Positions 7,619-16,509 of a stretch of DNA of 64,000 nucleotides are shown one piece after another. Below the pieces are notes generated by a model. The model searched no databases. It saw only the letters and a program-made list of their open reading frames with translations, and was not told the origin of the DNA. The position numbers and the translations under genes were made by a program. The first letter of the stretch is position 1. The number at the start of each line of letters is the position of its first letter. This DNA is from Stenotrophomonas sp. VV52 (lineage in GTDB: Bacteria > Pseudomonadota > Gammaproteobacteria > Xanthomonadales > Xanthomonadaceae), in assembly GCF_002893095.1 (NCBI RefSeq), contig NZ_PKQQ01000008.1:124001-188000 (forward strand). The letters are read 5' to 3'.

Positions 7619-9817
7619 ATGAACCGTCCGACCGCCCTGAGTCTTGCTGTCTGGCTTGCGCTGCCTTTCGCCGCGCATGCCGCCGCTCCCGCCAGCCCCG
7701 ATGCCGACGCCGCCGCGCGCGACTTCGACCGCGTGCAGGTCACCGCCACCCGCACCGAACGCGCGCTCAGCGACGTCGCCGCCACGGTGGACGTGATCGA
7801 CCGCGAGCAGCTGGACAACCACCTGGTGCGCGACATCAAGGACCTGGTGCGCTACGAGCCGGGCATCTCGGTGACCAGCAGCCCGGCCCGCTTCGGCCTG
7901 GGCGGCTTCCGCATCCGCGGCCTGGACGGCAACCGCGTGCTGATCCAGACCGACGGCATCGCCATGCCCAAGGCCTTCAGCATCGGCAGCTTCTCCGACG
8001 CCAACCGCAACTTCACCGATCTGGAAACGCTCAAGCGGGTCGAGATCGTGCGCGGACCGGCCAGCGCGCTGTACGGTTCGGACGCGCTTGGCGGGGTGGT
8101 GGCCTTCGTCACCAAGGACCCGGCCGACTACCTCAAGGACGACAAGCACAGCTATGTCGGCCTGAAGTTCGGCTACGACGGCGAGTGGAACGGCCTGCTC
8201 GGCAGCGCTACCGCCGCGTTCGGTGGCGAGCGCTGGAGCGGCATGGTCAACGTCAACCATCGCCAGGGCCAGGAAACCGAAAGCATGGGCGAGGTGCGCA
8301 GCAAGGACCGCACTCGTACCGCGGCCAATCCGCAGGACCGTGACGGCCGCAGCGTGCTCAGCAAGCTGGTGTACGCGCCCAGCGACGACCAGCGCTTCCG
8401 CCTGACCGTGGAAGGCAACGAGGACAGCGTGGACACCGACGTGCTGTCGGCGATCGACCGCACCACCACCACCGGCATGCAGGCGCGCGACCACCAGACC
8501 CGGGCACGGGTGTCGTTCGCCCACGAGATGGACAACGTGGGCGCCGCCTTCGCCGACAGCCTGTCCTGGCAGCTGTACCGGCAGGACAGCGAGACCACCC
8601 AGCGCACCGACGAGGCGCGCGCCAACCGCAGCACCCGCCACCGCGAGTTCAACTTCGACCAGCGCGTGTACGGCCTGCAGGCTGCCTTCCACAAGGCGCT
8701 CGAAACCGGCAGCGTGGAGCATGCGCTGACCTACGGCTTCGACGGCACCTGGACCGAAACCCGCCAGAAGCGCGACGGCTACCAGGTGCTGGCCAACGGC
8801 CAGGTCAGCACCACGATCCTGCCCGATGCGTTCCCGGTCCGCGATTTCCCGATCAGCAAGACCACCGAGCTGGGCCTGTACGTGCAGGACGAAATGCGCT
8901 TCGCCGATGGCCGCTTCTCGCTGGTGCCCGGCGTGCGCGTGGACCACTACGAACTGCGCCCGGACGTGGACCCGATCTTCGCCGCCGACAACTCCGGCAT
9001 GGCCGTGTCTGACCTGACCAAGACCAGCGTGTCGCCGAAGCTCGGCATGGTCTGGCGCTTTGCCGACGACTGGTCGCTGTTTGCCGGCTACTCGCATGGC
9101 TTCCGCTCGCCGCCGTACAACGACGTCAACCTGGGCTTCACCAACGTCATGTTCGGGTATACCGCCATTCCGAACCCGGACCTGAAGCCGGAAACCAGCG
9201 ACGGGCTGGAACTGGGCCTTCGCTTCCTGAGCCCGGCCGCGTACGTGAGCCTGAGCGGCTACTACAACGACTACAAGGACTTCATCGAGTCGCAGCGCCA
9301 GGTCGGCGTCAACGCGCAGGGCCTGATCGTGTTCCAGTCGCAGAACATCGCCGACGCGGAGATCTACGGTGCCGAGCTCAAGGCAGGCGTCGACTTCGGT
9401 GAGCTCAGCGCGGCCATGGCCGGCTGGTCGTTGAATGGCGCCGTGGCCTGGTCGCGCGGGACCGACAAGACCGCCGACGTGCCGCTGGCCTCGATCGATC
9501 CACTGCGCGGCATGCTGGGCGTGGCCTATGACCGCGACAGCTGGGGCGTTGAGCTGGCCGGCAGCTTCGCCCAGCGCAAGGACCGCATGCCCACCCCCAC
9601 CGCATTCCGCCCGGCCGGCTATGGGGTGCTCGACCTGATGGCGCACTGGGACTTCGCCCCGGGCGCCAAGATCAACGTCGGCGTGTTCAACCTCGGCGAC
9701 CGCAAGTACATCGACTACTCCTCGATCACCTCTACGCTGGCCACCAACAGCACGGTGACCGACCGCTACACCAACCCTGGCCGGAACGTGTCGGCCAGCC
9801 TCGCCGTCAGCTGGTAG
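7619..9817 (+). CDS. TonB-dependent heme/hemoglobin receptor
   Basis: The 732-residue outer-membrane protein has a signal peptide ending at about AHAA (residue 22). Its TonB box region is DFDRVQVTATRTER (about 34-47), its plug domain contains FRIRGLDGNRVLIQTDGI and VEIVRGPASALYGSDALGG, and its 22-strand barrel ends LAVSW. It fits the hemoglobin/transferrin/lactoferrin receptor family (TIGR01786 type). The heme-receptor motifs appear as FRSP and NPDL, in place of FRAP and NPNL. The His usually found between those two motifs is absent (see findings). The context with hmuP and a Fur box supports heme as ligand. Confidence 0.9.
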   Translation: MNRPTALSLAVWLALPFAAHAAAPASPDADAAARDFDRVQVTATRTERALSDVAATVDVIDREQLDNHLVRDIKDLVRYEPGISVTSSPARFGLGGFRIRGLDGNRVLIQTDGIAMPKAFSIGSFSDANRNFTDLETLKRVEIVRGPASALYGSDALGGVVAFVTKDPADYLKDDKHSYVGLKFGYDGEWNGLLGSATAAFGGERWSGMVNVNHRQGQETESMGEVRSKDRTRTAANPQDRDGRSVLSKLVYAPSDDQRFRLTVEGNEDSVDTDVLSAIDRTTTTGMQARDHQTRARVSFAHEMDNVGAAFADSLSWQLYRQDSETTQRTDEARANRSTRHREFNFDQRVYGLQAAFHKALETGSVEHALTYGFDGTWTETRQKRDGYQVLANGQVSTTILPDAFPVRDFPISKTTELGLYVQDEMRFADGRFSLVPGVRVDHYELRPDVDPIFAADNSGMAVSDLTKTSVSPKLGMVWRFADDWSLFAGYSHGFRSPPYNDVNLGFTNVMFGYTAIPNPDLKPETSDGLELGLRFLSPAAYVSLSGYYNDYKDFIESQRQVGVNAQGLIVFQSQNIADAEIYGAELKAGVDFGELSAAMAGWSLNGAVAWSRGTDKTADVPLASIDPLRGMLGVAYDRDSWGVELAGSFAQRKDRMPTPTAFRPAGYGVLDLMAHWDFAPGAKINVGVFNLGDRKYIDYSSITSTLATNSTVTDRYTNPGRNVSASLAVSW

Positions 9818-9823
9818 CCCCTC

Positions 9824-10393
9824 ATGAGCCGAGCCCTTTCCGCACTGCGAACCCCCGACCGGTACCTGCGCCCTGGCCAGCTGCCTTCCCCGGAACAGCT
9901 GGCGGCACTGGGCACGGTGCTGTGCCTGTACCGCCCCGAGAGCAGCGAGCTGGGCGGCTGGAAACACGCCGTTTCCGCGCACGCCTGCCAGGGCATGGAC
10001 AGCGAAGGCATCCGCGAAAGCCTGTGCTTCGCCGATGCCCGCGGTCGCTGCTGCTGGCGGCTGTACCTGCTGCCCGACAGCGATTTCCTGGCCTGGGACC
10101 GGCTGGTGTCGGCGTTCCCGGCACGGCCGGAACCGGCCAATGACGGCGGCGTTGCCGAGCGCCTGTGGCGGCGCCTGGCCACCCGGCTGGGCGGCGAACC
10201 GTGGCGGATGTGCGCGCTGCGCCTGCACGCCGGCGACGCGCCGGGCCTGGCCGCCAGCGTGGCCTCGCTGTCGGCGCTGGGCGCCACCGCCGCGCGCCGC
10301 ATCGCGCGCGTCGAGGGTGCCGACGGCGAGCTGTGGGTCGATGATTCCAACGTGGTACCGCTGCTTCACCTTTCTTCCATTCGACATTCCTGA
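9824..10393 (+). CDS. small heme-locus protein, possibly a hemin transport or degradation factor
   Basis: The 189-residue soluble protein has no signal peptide or membrane segment. It is Cys-rich in the middle (LCFADARGRCCWRLYLLPDS, about residues 65-84) and has a Trp/His-rich C-terminal half. I recognise it as the gene that follows the heme receptor in Xanthomonas and Stenotrophomonas heme loci, usually called hemin transport protein; a distant relation to one half of the HemS/ChuX fold is plausible but not shown. It starts 6 bases after the receptor stop and is followed after 13 bases by the DUF6607 gene, so it is surely in the same transcript. It probably binds or handles heme in the cytoplasm; this is inference. 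Confidence 0.55.
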   Translation: MSRALSALRTPDRYLRPGQLPSPEQLAALGTVLCLYRPESSELGGWKHAVSAHACQGMDSEGIRESLCFADARGRCCWRLYLLPDSDFLAWDRLVSAFPARPEPANDGGVAERLWRRLATRLGGEPWRMCALRLHAGDAPGLAASVASLSALGATAARRIARVEGADGELWVDDSNVVPLLHLSSIRHS

Positions 10394-10406
10394 CGAGACT
10401 TCGTAG

Positions 10407-11345
10407 ATGAAATTCCAGACAGCCAGCGCGTGGTTGCTGCTTGCCGCCAGCGGCATCGCCCACGCCCAGCCCTCCGACCTGCAGCGCGACCACGCCAGCA
10501 TCCTGGCGATGAAGGGCGAGTACATCGTCGACTTCGCGTTCGACGAAACCGTGCTGCTCAAGCCCGGTTACGAGCGCGCGCCGGCCGTGCGCAGCGGTGG
10601 CAACGAAGTGGTGATCGTGGTCGAAGACAGCCCGAAGCGGATCGTGCTGCAGCACCTGCTGGTGGACGGCAAGAGCGGCCATGTGACCAAGCACTGGCGG
10701 CAGGACTGGGTGTATGAAGCACCGAACCGTTTCGAGTTCAGCGCCGACCAGACCTGGCACGTGCGCACGATCGACCCGGCGGTGAACGCGGGCGCCTGGA
10801 CCCAGTGCGTGTACGAAGTGAGCGATGCCCCGCGCTATTGCGGTACCGGCCGCTGGGACTACAGCAACAACGTGGCGACCTGGACCAGCGACCTCAGCTG
10901 GCGACCGCTGCCGCGCCGCGAGTACACCCGCCGCAGCGACTACAACGCGCTGGCCGTGGTCAATCGCCACACGCTCACGCCCAACGGCTGGACCCACGAG
11001 CAGTTCAACACCAAGATCCTGCGCGGCGCCGACGGCAGCCAGCAGGAGATCGCCCGCGAGTTCGGCTTCAACGACTACAACCGCACCACCGACGTGGACT
11101 TCAAACCGGCCTACGACTACTGGACTGCCACCGCCGACTACTGGGCCAAGGTCCGCGCGCGCTGGAACGGCTTCCTCGGCCAGGCCCCGGGCGTGCACCT
11201 GAAGACCAAGCTGGACGGCATGGCGATGATCATCCCGCTGTTCACCCAGGCCCAGGACCTGCAGGACGGCAAGCAGGTGAACGACGCGCAGATCGACGCC
11301 GTGTTCAAGCAGTGGGTGGAAAAGGCGCCGGCCGTCATTCCTTGA
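10407..11345 (+). CDS. DUF6607 family exported protein
   Basis: The 312-residue protein has a signal peptide ending GIAHAQ (about residue 21). The mature part has many aromatic residues and conserved blocks such as DWVYEAP, RYCGTGRWDYSNN and LPRREYTRRSDYN, which mark the DUF6607 family. Its molecular role is unknown; the family commonly sits beside TonB heme receptors. It is the last gene of the Fur-boxed heme operon. Its 3' end overlaps the convergent DUF486 gene by 11 bases. Confidence 0.75.
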   Translation: MKFQTASAWLLLAASGIAHAQPSDLQRDHASILAMKGEYIVDFAFDETVLLKPGYERAPAVRSGGNEVVIVVEDSPKRIVLQHLLVDGKSGHVTKHWRQDWVYEAPNRFEFSADQTWHVRTIDPAVNAGAWTQCVYEVSDAPRYCGTGRWDYSNNVATWTSDLSWRPLPRREYTRRSDYNALAVVNRHTLTPNGWTHEQFNTKILRGADGSQQEIAREFGFNDYNRTTDVDFKPAYDYWTATADYWAKVRARWNGFLGQAPGVHLKTKLDGMAMIIPLFTQAQDLQDGKQVNDAQIDAVFKQWVEKAPAVIP

Positions 11346-11688
11346 ACATCAGGAACGCTGCCACCACGATCAGCCCGAACGCCGCGTAGTGGTTCCACTT
11401 CAACGGCTGGTCCAGGTAGAACGCGGAGAACACCGCGAACACCACCAGCGTGATCACTTCCTGCATGCCCTTCAACTGCGGGGCCGAGTAGACCGCGCTG
11501 CCCAGCCGGTTGCCCGGCACCTGCAGGCAGTACTCGAAGAAGGCGATGCCCCAGCTGACCAGGATCACCATCATCAACGGCGCGCTCTTGTACTTGAGGT
11601 GCCCGTACCAGGCAAAGGTCATGAAGATGTTGCTGCCCAGCAGCAGCAACACGGGATACAGATAAGCGGTAAACGACGGGCCGGGCAT
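11335..11688 (-). CDS. DMT-like DUF486 membrane protein
   Basis: This 117-residue protein has four predicted transmembrane helices and the family motif NIFMTFAWYGHLKYK (about residues 19-33), and ends AAFLMFKE. DUF486 proteins resemble half-size drug/metabolite transporters; the substrate is unknown. It is a single gene that converges on the heme operon with an 11-base 3' overlap and is separated from ybbP by a GTAG palindrome pair. Confidence 0.8.
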   Translation of the reverse strand: MPGPSFTAYLYPVLLLLGSNIFMTFAWYGHLKYKSAPLMMVILVSWGIAFFEYCLQVPGNRLGSAVYSAPQLKGMQEVITLVVFAVFSAFYLDQPLKWNHYAAFGLIVVAAFLMFKE

Positions 11689-11717
11689 CGAAAGATCTCA
11701 GGTAGGAACAACAGATC

Positions 11718-11787
11718 GTAGTGCCGGCCGCCGGCCGGCTCCAAGCGGGATCGGCTGCGCGAGGAGCCGGCCAGCGGCCGGCACTAC
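11718..11787. repeat. pair of inverted GTAG palindromes (SMAG/REP type)
   Basis: The units at 11718-11742 and 11763-11787 are built on tgccggcc/ggccggca stems, with GTAG and CTAC at their outer ends. The pair lies between the end of the ybbP-like gene (11802) and the start of the DUF486 gene (11688). Confidence 0.85.
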
Positions 11788-11801
11788 GCGCCCAATCCCA
11801 A

Positions 11802-14285
11802 TCACGCCTCGCGGAGGGCCAGCGCCGGCGGCGTATGCAGGATCCTGCGCGTACCCCACCAGCCCGCCACCATGCTCAGCGCCACGCCCAACGCACCCCC
11901 GAGCAGCAGCGGCCCCCATGGCGGGCTGAGCTGCAGCTCGAACACCTGCCGGGCCACCACGCTGCCCAGCAGCGCCGCCGTGCCCACCGCCAGCAGCGAG
12001 GACAACAGCCCCAGCGCCCCGAACTCCACCAGCACCGCCCCGCGCAACTGGGCGCGGGTGGCACCCAGCGTGCGCAGCACCGCGCTGTCGTACCGGCGCT
12101 CGCCCGCCGTGGCCTGCAGCGCGGCCAGCAGCACCAGCACCCCTGCCAGCAGGCTGAAGCCCATCACCAGCTGCACCGCCTGGGTGACCCGGTCGACCAC
12201 CTCGCGCACCCGCTGCAGGATGCTGTCGATGTCCAGCAGCGAGATGTTCGGGTAGTCGCGGGTCAGCCCGGCCAGCGCCGGCGCCTGCGCACGCGGCAGG
12301 TGGAAGGCGGTGATCAGGTTGTACGGCGCATCGCCGACCGCGCCCTCATTGAGCAGCAGGAAGAAGTTGACCCGGAACGAGTCCCAGTCGGCCTTGCGGA
12401 TGCTGGTCACGGTGAAGCGACGCTCCTGCTCGCCCATCTGCAGGGTCACCGTGTCGCCCAGCTTCATGCCGTAGCGCTCGGCCCAACCTTCCTCGATGGA
12501 GGCTTCCGCCGCCGTGCTGCCGGCCGCCCAGTACGTGCCCGCAAGCAGCGTATTGGCCGGCGGGAAGTCGTGCCGCCAGGAGAAATTCACCGGGCGGTTG
12601 GCGTCGTCGTCATCGTTGCTGTTGTCTTCGCGCGCTTGGCGCTGCGGCGGCCGGTCGTTGACCGCCAGCAGCCGGCCGGTACTGAACGGCTCGATCCCCG
12701 GCGCCTGCACGCCCAGGCCGCTGAGCGCATCCAGAACCGCCTTGCGCTGCTCGGGCTGGATGTTCATCAGGAAATAGTTCGGGGTGTCGCTGGGCAGGCG
12801 GTCGCGCCACTGCGCCAGCAGGCCCGGGCCGATCACCGAGAGCAGCAGCAGCGCGCACAGCGACAGCGACAGCCCCACCAGTTGCATCACCGCCAGCCCG
12901 CGGCGCCGGGTCAGCGCGGCCACGCCGAGCTTCCAGCGCCCGCGCAGGCGCGGCTGCAGGCCGCGCAGCAGCCACAGCAGCCCCGCACCGGCGGCGCCGG
13001 CCAGCAGTGCCAGCGCGGCCAGCCCGCCCAGTACCCACGCCGCCAGCCGTACGTCGCCGGTGGCCTGCACGGTCAGCGCCACCGTAGCCGCCAGCGCAGC
13101 CGCGTAAACCAGCAGCGAGCTCGGCGGCATCGCGGCAAAGCTGCGGTTGAGCACGCGCATCGGCGGCACCCGGCGCAGCCGCAGCAGCGGCGGCAGGCCG
13201 AAGCCCAGCAACAGCACCAGCCCGATCCCGGCGCCGGTCAGCGCCGGGGTGGCCTGCGGCAGCGGCAGCCGGCCGGGAATCAGCCCGCCCAGCGCCTGCA
13301 CCAGCCCGGCCTGCGCGGCCATGCCAAGCCCGACGCCGACCAGGCAGGCCGGAATCGCCAGCAGCACCAGCTGCAGCGCCATCGCGCTCAGGATGTCGCG
13401 CTGGCGCGCGCCGAGGCAGCGCAGCACCGCCACCTGGTCGATCCGGCGCAGCGCGAAGCGGTTGGCCGCCAGCGCCGTGGCCACGCCGGCCAGCAGCACC
13501 GCCAGCAGCGCGGCCAGCGACAGGAAGCGGCCGGCCAGGTCGAACGCGCCGCGCACGCCGCGCTGCGCGTCAGCGATGCCGACGATGCGCAGGCCCTTGG
13601 CGCGCGGCTGCAGCCAGCTGCGGAAGTCGGCGATCGCCGCGCTGTCGCCGGCGAACATCATCCGGTACGACGCGCGGCTTCCCGGTCCGAGCAGACCGGC
13701 GCGGTCCACGTCGATCCGGTTGACCAGCAGGGGCGGGGAGAGCTGCATCAGCTCGCCCGAGGTGTCCGGTTCGGCCTGCAGGATGCGGGTCACGGTCAGC
13801 GTTCCGGCGCCGAACTCCAGCGCGTCGCCCACCTTCAGCCCCAACGCCTGCATCAGGCGCGGGTCGGCATAGGCTTCGCCGGCGGGCGGGGTACCGGCCA
13901 CTTCACCGGGACCGCCCGGGGCGCGGCTGACCTGCAACTGCCCACGCAGCGGATAGCCGTCGCTGACCGCCTTGATGTTGGCCATCTGGCTGTCATCGCC
14001 ATGGAACAGCACGCTGGGGAAGCTGACCATGCGCGTGCTGGCCAGCCCGCGCGCGTGCGCTTCGTCGGCGAACGCCTGCGGCACGTCTTCGCGCCCGCCC
14101 AGGCCGAGGTCGCCGCCGAGCATTTCCGCCGCGCTGCTGGTCAGGGCCAGTGTGACCCGGTTGACCAGCGTGCCCACCGCCGTCATCACCGCCACGCCCA
14201 GCACCAGCGCTGCGAACACGGTCAGCAGGTCGCCGGCCAGGAACTCGCGGCGCAGCGCGCGCGCCGCATGCCGGACGATGTTCAT
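11802..14285 (-). CDS. ybbP: ABC transporter permease, YbbP type (two FtsX domains)
   Basis: The 827-residue permease has about ten membrane segments. One lies near the N-terminus, followed by a large periplasmic domain, a central group around residues 250-460, another periplasmic domain, and three helices at the C-terminus ending MVAGWWGTRRILHTPPALALREA (read as the last FtsX block). The architecture is that of the YbbP/FtsX family of mechanochemical or lipoprotein-handling exporters. It overlaps ybbA by four bases (ATGA), so the two are translationally coupled. As in E. coli, the ybbA-ybbP pair is divergent from tesA. Confidence 0.88.
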   Translation of the reverse strand: MNIVRHAARALRREFLAGDLLTVFAALVLGVAVMTAVGTLVNRVTLALTSSAAEMLGGDLGLGGREDVPQAFADEAHARGLASTRMVSFPSVLFHGDDSQMANIKAVSDGYPLRGQLQVSRAPGGPGEVAGTPPAGEAYADPRLMQALGLKVGDALEFGAGTLTVTRILQAEPDTSGELMQLSPPLLVNRIDVDRAGLLGPGSRASYRMMFAGDSAAIADFRSWLQPRAKGLRIVGIADAQRGVRGAFDLAGRFLSLAALLAVLLAGVATALAANRFALRRIDQVAVLRCLGARQRDILSAMALQLVLLAIPACLVGVGLGMAAQAGLVQALGGLIPGRLPLPQATPALTGAGIGLVLLLGFGLPPLLRLRRVPPMRVLNRSFAAMPPSSLLVYAAALAATVALTVQATGDVRLAAWVLGGLAALALLAGAAGAGLLWLLRGLQPRLRGRWKLGVAALTRRRGLAVMQLVGLSLSLCALLLLSVIGPGLLAQWRDRLPSDTPNYFLMNIQPEQRKAVLDALSGLGVQAPGIEPFSTGRLLAVNDRPPQRQAREDNSNDDDDANRPVNFSWRHDFPPANTLLAGTYWAAGSTAAEASIEEGWAERYGMKLGDTVTLQMGEQERRFTVTSIRKADWDSFRVNFFLLLNEGAVGDAPYNLITAFHLPRAQAPALAGLTRDYPNISLLDIDSILQRVREVVDRVTQAVQLVMGFSLLAGVLVLLAALQATAGERRYDSAVLRTLGATRAQLRGAVLVEFGALGLLSSLLAVGTAALLGSVVARQVFELQLSPPWGPLLLGGALGVALSMVAGWWGTRRILHTPPALALREA

Positions 14286-14980
14286 GCGCGGACGCCGGCA
14301 GCGTCGACCAGGCGGCCGCCGTCGAGCTGGTAGATGCGTTCGCAGCGCTGGGCCAGGCGCAGGTCGTGGGTGACCAGCACCAGGGTGGTGTCGCTGGTCG
14401 CATTGAGCGCGAACAGCAGGTCGCTGATCTGCTGGCCGGTGGCCTGGTCCAGGCTGCCGGTGGGTTCGTCGGCGAACAGGATCCGCGGCCGCGCCACGAA
14501 CGCGCGCGCCAGCGCCACGCGCTGCTGCTCGCCACCGGAGAGCTGGCGCGGGTAGTGCCGCGCACGATGGCTGAGCCCCACCTGTTCCAGTACCTCGCGC
14601 ACCCGCGCGGCATCCTCGCGCCCCGCCAGTTCCAGCGGCAGTGCGATGTTTTCCTCGGCGGTCAGCGCCGGCAGCAGGTGGAAGCTCTGGAACACGAAGC
14701 CGACCTCGCGCGCGCGCAGCTGCGCGCGGGCTTCTTCGTCCAGCGTGCCCAGGCGGGACCCGGCCAGGTCGATCTCGCCGCGGCTGGGCAGGTCCAGCCC
14801 GGCCAGCAGGCCGAGCAGGGTGGTCTTGCCCGATCCGGACGCGCCGACGATCGCCACGCTCTCGCCTTCATGTACCGTCATGTCGATGTTGTCCAGTATG
14901 TGGACTTCACCCTCCGGGCCACGCGCGGATTTGCCCACGTTGTGGGCGGCGATGGCGACGGACGCGCTGCGGGGGGACAG
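14282..14980 (-). CDS. ybbA: ABC transporter ATP-binding protein, YbbA type; start uncertain
   Basis: The ATPase contains Walker A GASGSGKTTLLG, the signature LSGGEQQRVALARAF and Walker B RILFADEPTGSLD, all of LolD/MacB/YbbA type. The start is problematic. A GGAGA on the minus strand at 14996-15000 is followed by no in-frame ATG, GTG or TTG for about 50 bases. Candidates are an ATC at 14989 (spacing 6), a CTG at 14980 (used here, 232 residues) or a GTG at 14938 that would delete the first beta strand (SVAIAAHNVGK). The frame is open far upstream, into tesA, but those codons are antisense to tesA. Confidence 0.85.
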   Translation of the reverse strand: MSPRSASVAIAAHNVGKSARGPEGEVHILDNIDMTVHEGESVAIVGASGSGKTTLLGLLAGLDLPSRGEIDLAGSRLGTLDEEARAQLRAREVGFVFQSFHLLPALTAEENIALPLELAGREDAARVREVLEQVGLSHRARHYPRQLSGGEQQRVALARAFVARPRILFADEPTGSLDQATGQQISDLLFALNATSDTTLVLVTHDLRLAQRCERIYQLDGGRLVDAAGVRA

Positions 14981-15001
14981 GCTGTCGATGAGGATTCTCC
15001 A

Positions 15002-15664
15002 ATGTACCGAGCAAGGATGGGCCATGTGGCCCGGATGATGTGGCTGCTGGCAGCATTGCTGCTGTTGCCTGCGCTGGCGTGTGCCAAAGGTGCCGACACC
15101 CGCAACGCGGTGCTGGTGGTCGGCGACAGCCTCAGTGCCGCCCACAATATCCCGGCCGCTTCCGGCTGGGTGAACCTGCTTCAGCAACGGGTCAACCAGC
15201 AGCTCAAACCGCCGCCGGCGGTCATCAACGCCAGCATCAGCGGCGAGACCACGGCGGGCGCGCTGACCCGCCTGCCGGCGCTGCTGGAAAAGCATCGGCC
15301 GTCGGTGGTGGTGATCGAACTGGGCGGCAACGACGCCCTGCGCGGGCTGACCCCGGCGCAGCTGCGCGGCAACCTGGAAAAGATGATCGTGGCCAGTCAG
15401 AAGGCGGGGGCCCGGGTGCTGCTGCTCGGCATCGACGTGCCGCCCAACTACGGCCCGGCCTACCGCGACCGCCTGCGCCAGGCCTACGCGGGGCTGGCCA
15501 GCCAGTACAAGGTGCCACTGCTGCCGTTCCTGCTCGAAGGGGTCGCGCTGAAGCCCGGCCTGATGCAGTCCGACGGCCTGCACCCCACCGCCGCTGCGCA
15601 ACCGCAGGTGCTGGACAACGTCTGGCCGCTGCTCAAACCCCTGCTGAAAGCGCCTGCGCCGTAA
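15002..15664 (+). CDS. tesA: arylesterase / acyl-CoA thioesterase I (SGNH hydrolase)
   Basis: The 220-residue periplasmic enzyme hydrolyses acyl thioesters and esters. A signal peptide (MWLLAALLLLPALACA) precedes block I VVGDSLSAAHN (Ser nucleophile), block III VIELGGNDALRG and block V SDGLHPT (Asp and His). I use the ATG at 15002, which has GAGGA at spacing 7; an ATG at 15017 is also possible. It is divergent from ybbA, with the two ribosome binding sites almost overlapping (14990-15000), a gene arrangement shared with E. coli. Confidence 0.9.
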   Translation: MYRARMGHVARMMWLLAALLLLPALACAKGADTRNAVLVVGDSLSAAHNIPAASGWVNLLQQRVNQQLKPPPAVINASISGETTAGALTRLPALLEKHRPSVVVIELGGNDALRGLTPAQLRGNLEKMIVASQKAGARVLLLGIDVPPNYGPAYRDRLRQAYAGLASQYKVPLLPFLLEGVALKPGLMQSDGLHPTAAAQPQVLDNVWPLLKPLLKAPAP

Positions 15665-15737
15665 CCTGTGAGCGGCTTCACATCGCGTCCACCGTCGATC
15701 CGGCATGTTTCACAAAGCTGAAGAAAGAGGGACTCCC

Positions 15738-16451
15738 ATGCGTCAGACAAAGGAAACCTCCGGCCTGGTGCTGGTGGTCGAAGACAACCGCAATATCTCC
15801 GAAATGATCGGCGAATACCTGGAAGGCCGCGGCTTCGAGGTCGACTACGCCCAGGACGGTCTGGACGGCTATCGACTGGCTGCGGAAAACAGCTACGACG
15901 TGGTGGTGCTGGACCTGATGCTGCCGCGCCTGGATGGCATCGAAGTCTGCCGCCGGTTGCGCAACGACGCCCGCAAGTCGACCCCGGTGCTGATGCTGAC
16001 CGCGCGCGACACGCTGGACGACAAGCTCACCGGCCTGGGTTTCGGCGCCGATGATTACCTGACCAAGCCGTTCGCGATCCAGGAGCTGGAAGCCCGCCTG
16101 CGCGCGCTGATCCGCCGCGAGCGTCGCCAGGTCGGTTCGGAAGTGCTGAAGGTCGCCGACCTGGTGCTGGACCCGGTCAGCATGCGCGCCACCCGTGCCG
16201 GTACCGAGCTGCAGCTCTCGCCGATCGGCCTGCGCCTGCTCACCATCCTGATGCGCGAATCGCCGCGCGTGGTGACCCGACAGGAAATCGAGCGCGAAAT
16301 CTGGGGCAACGGCCTGCCGGACTCGGACACGTTGCGCAGCCATCTGTACAACCTGCGCAAGATCATCGACAAGCCGTTCGACCGTCCGCTGCTGCACACC
16401 GTGCAGAGCGCCGGTTACCGTATTGCCGATATCGCCCAGCCGATGAGCTGA
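15738..16451 (+). CDS. OmpR-family response regulator, ColR-like
   Basis: The 237-residue regulator has a receiver domain with acidic residues VVEDN, the phosphoacceptor Asp in VVVLDLMLPRLDG (about residue 57), Thr in LMLTARD and Lys in DYLTKPFAI. A winged-helix domain ends with the block DSDTLRSHLYNLRKIIDKPF and LLHTVQSAGYRI, very like Pseudomonas ColR. The start at 15738 has AGAGGGA at spacing 5. The histidine kinase follows after 58 bases. In Xanthomonas and Pseudomonas, ColRS-type systems respond to metals and control envelope genes; several paralogues exist, so I give no symbol. Confidence 0.87.
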   Translation: MRQTKETSGLVLVVEDNRNISEMIGEYLEGRGFEVDYAQDGLDGYRLAAENSYDVVVLDLMLPRLDGIEVCRRLRNDARKSTPVLMLTARDTLDDKLTGLGFGADDYLTKPFAIQELEARLRALIRRERRQVGSEVLKVADLVLDPVSMRATRAGTELQLSPIGLRLLTILMRESPRVVTRQEIEREIWGNGLPDSDTLRSHLYNLRKIIDKPFDRPLLHTVQSAGYRIADIAQPMS

Positions 16452-16509
16452 TGCGACACGATGCGCCGGCGCTTGCCGGGGCATCGCCGTTTTTGCACTG
16501 GACGTCGTA

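Noticed and set aside
7448..10561. 1037-codon open frame on the minus strand over the heme receptor
   Set aside because: Low-complexity Ala/Val/Gly/His translation without motifs, opposite to a well-supported TonB receptor gene.
11721..14333. 870-codon open frame on the plus strand over ybbP
   Set aside because: It is antisense to a clear permease gene; the translation is rich in Gln, Arg and His with no domain, the typical shadow frame of GC-rich coding DNA.
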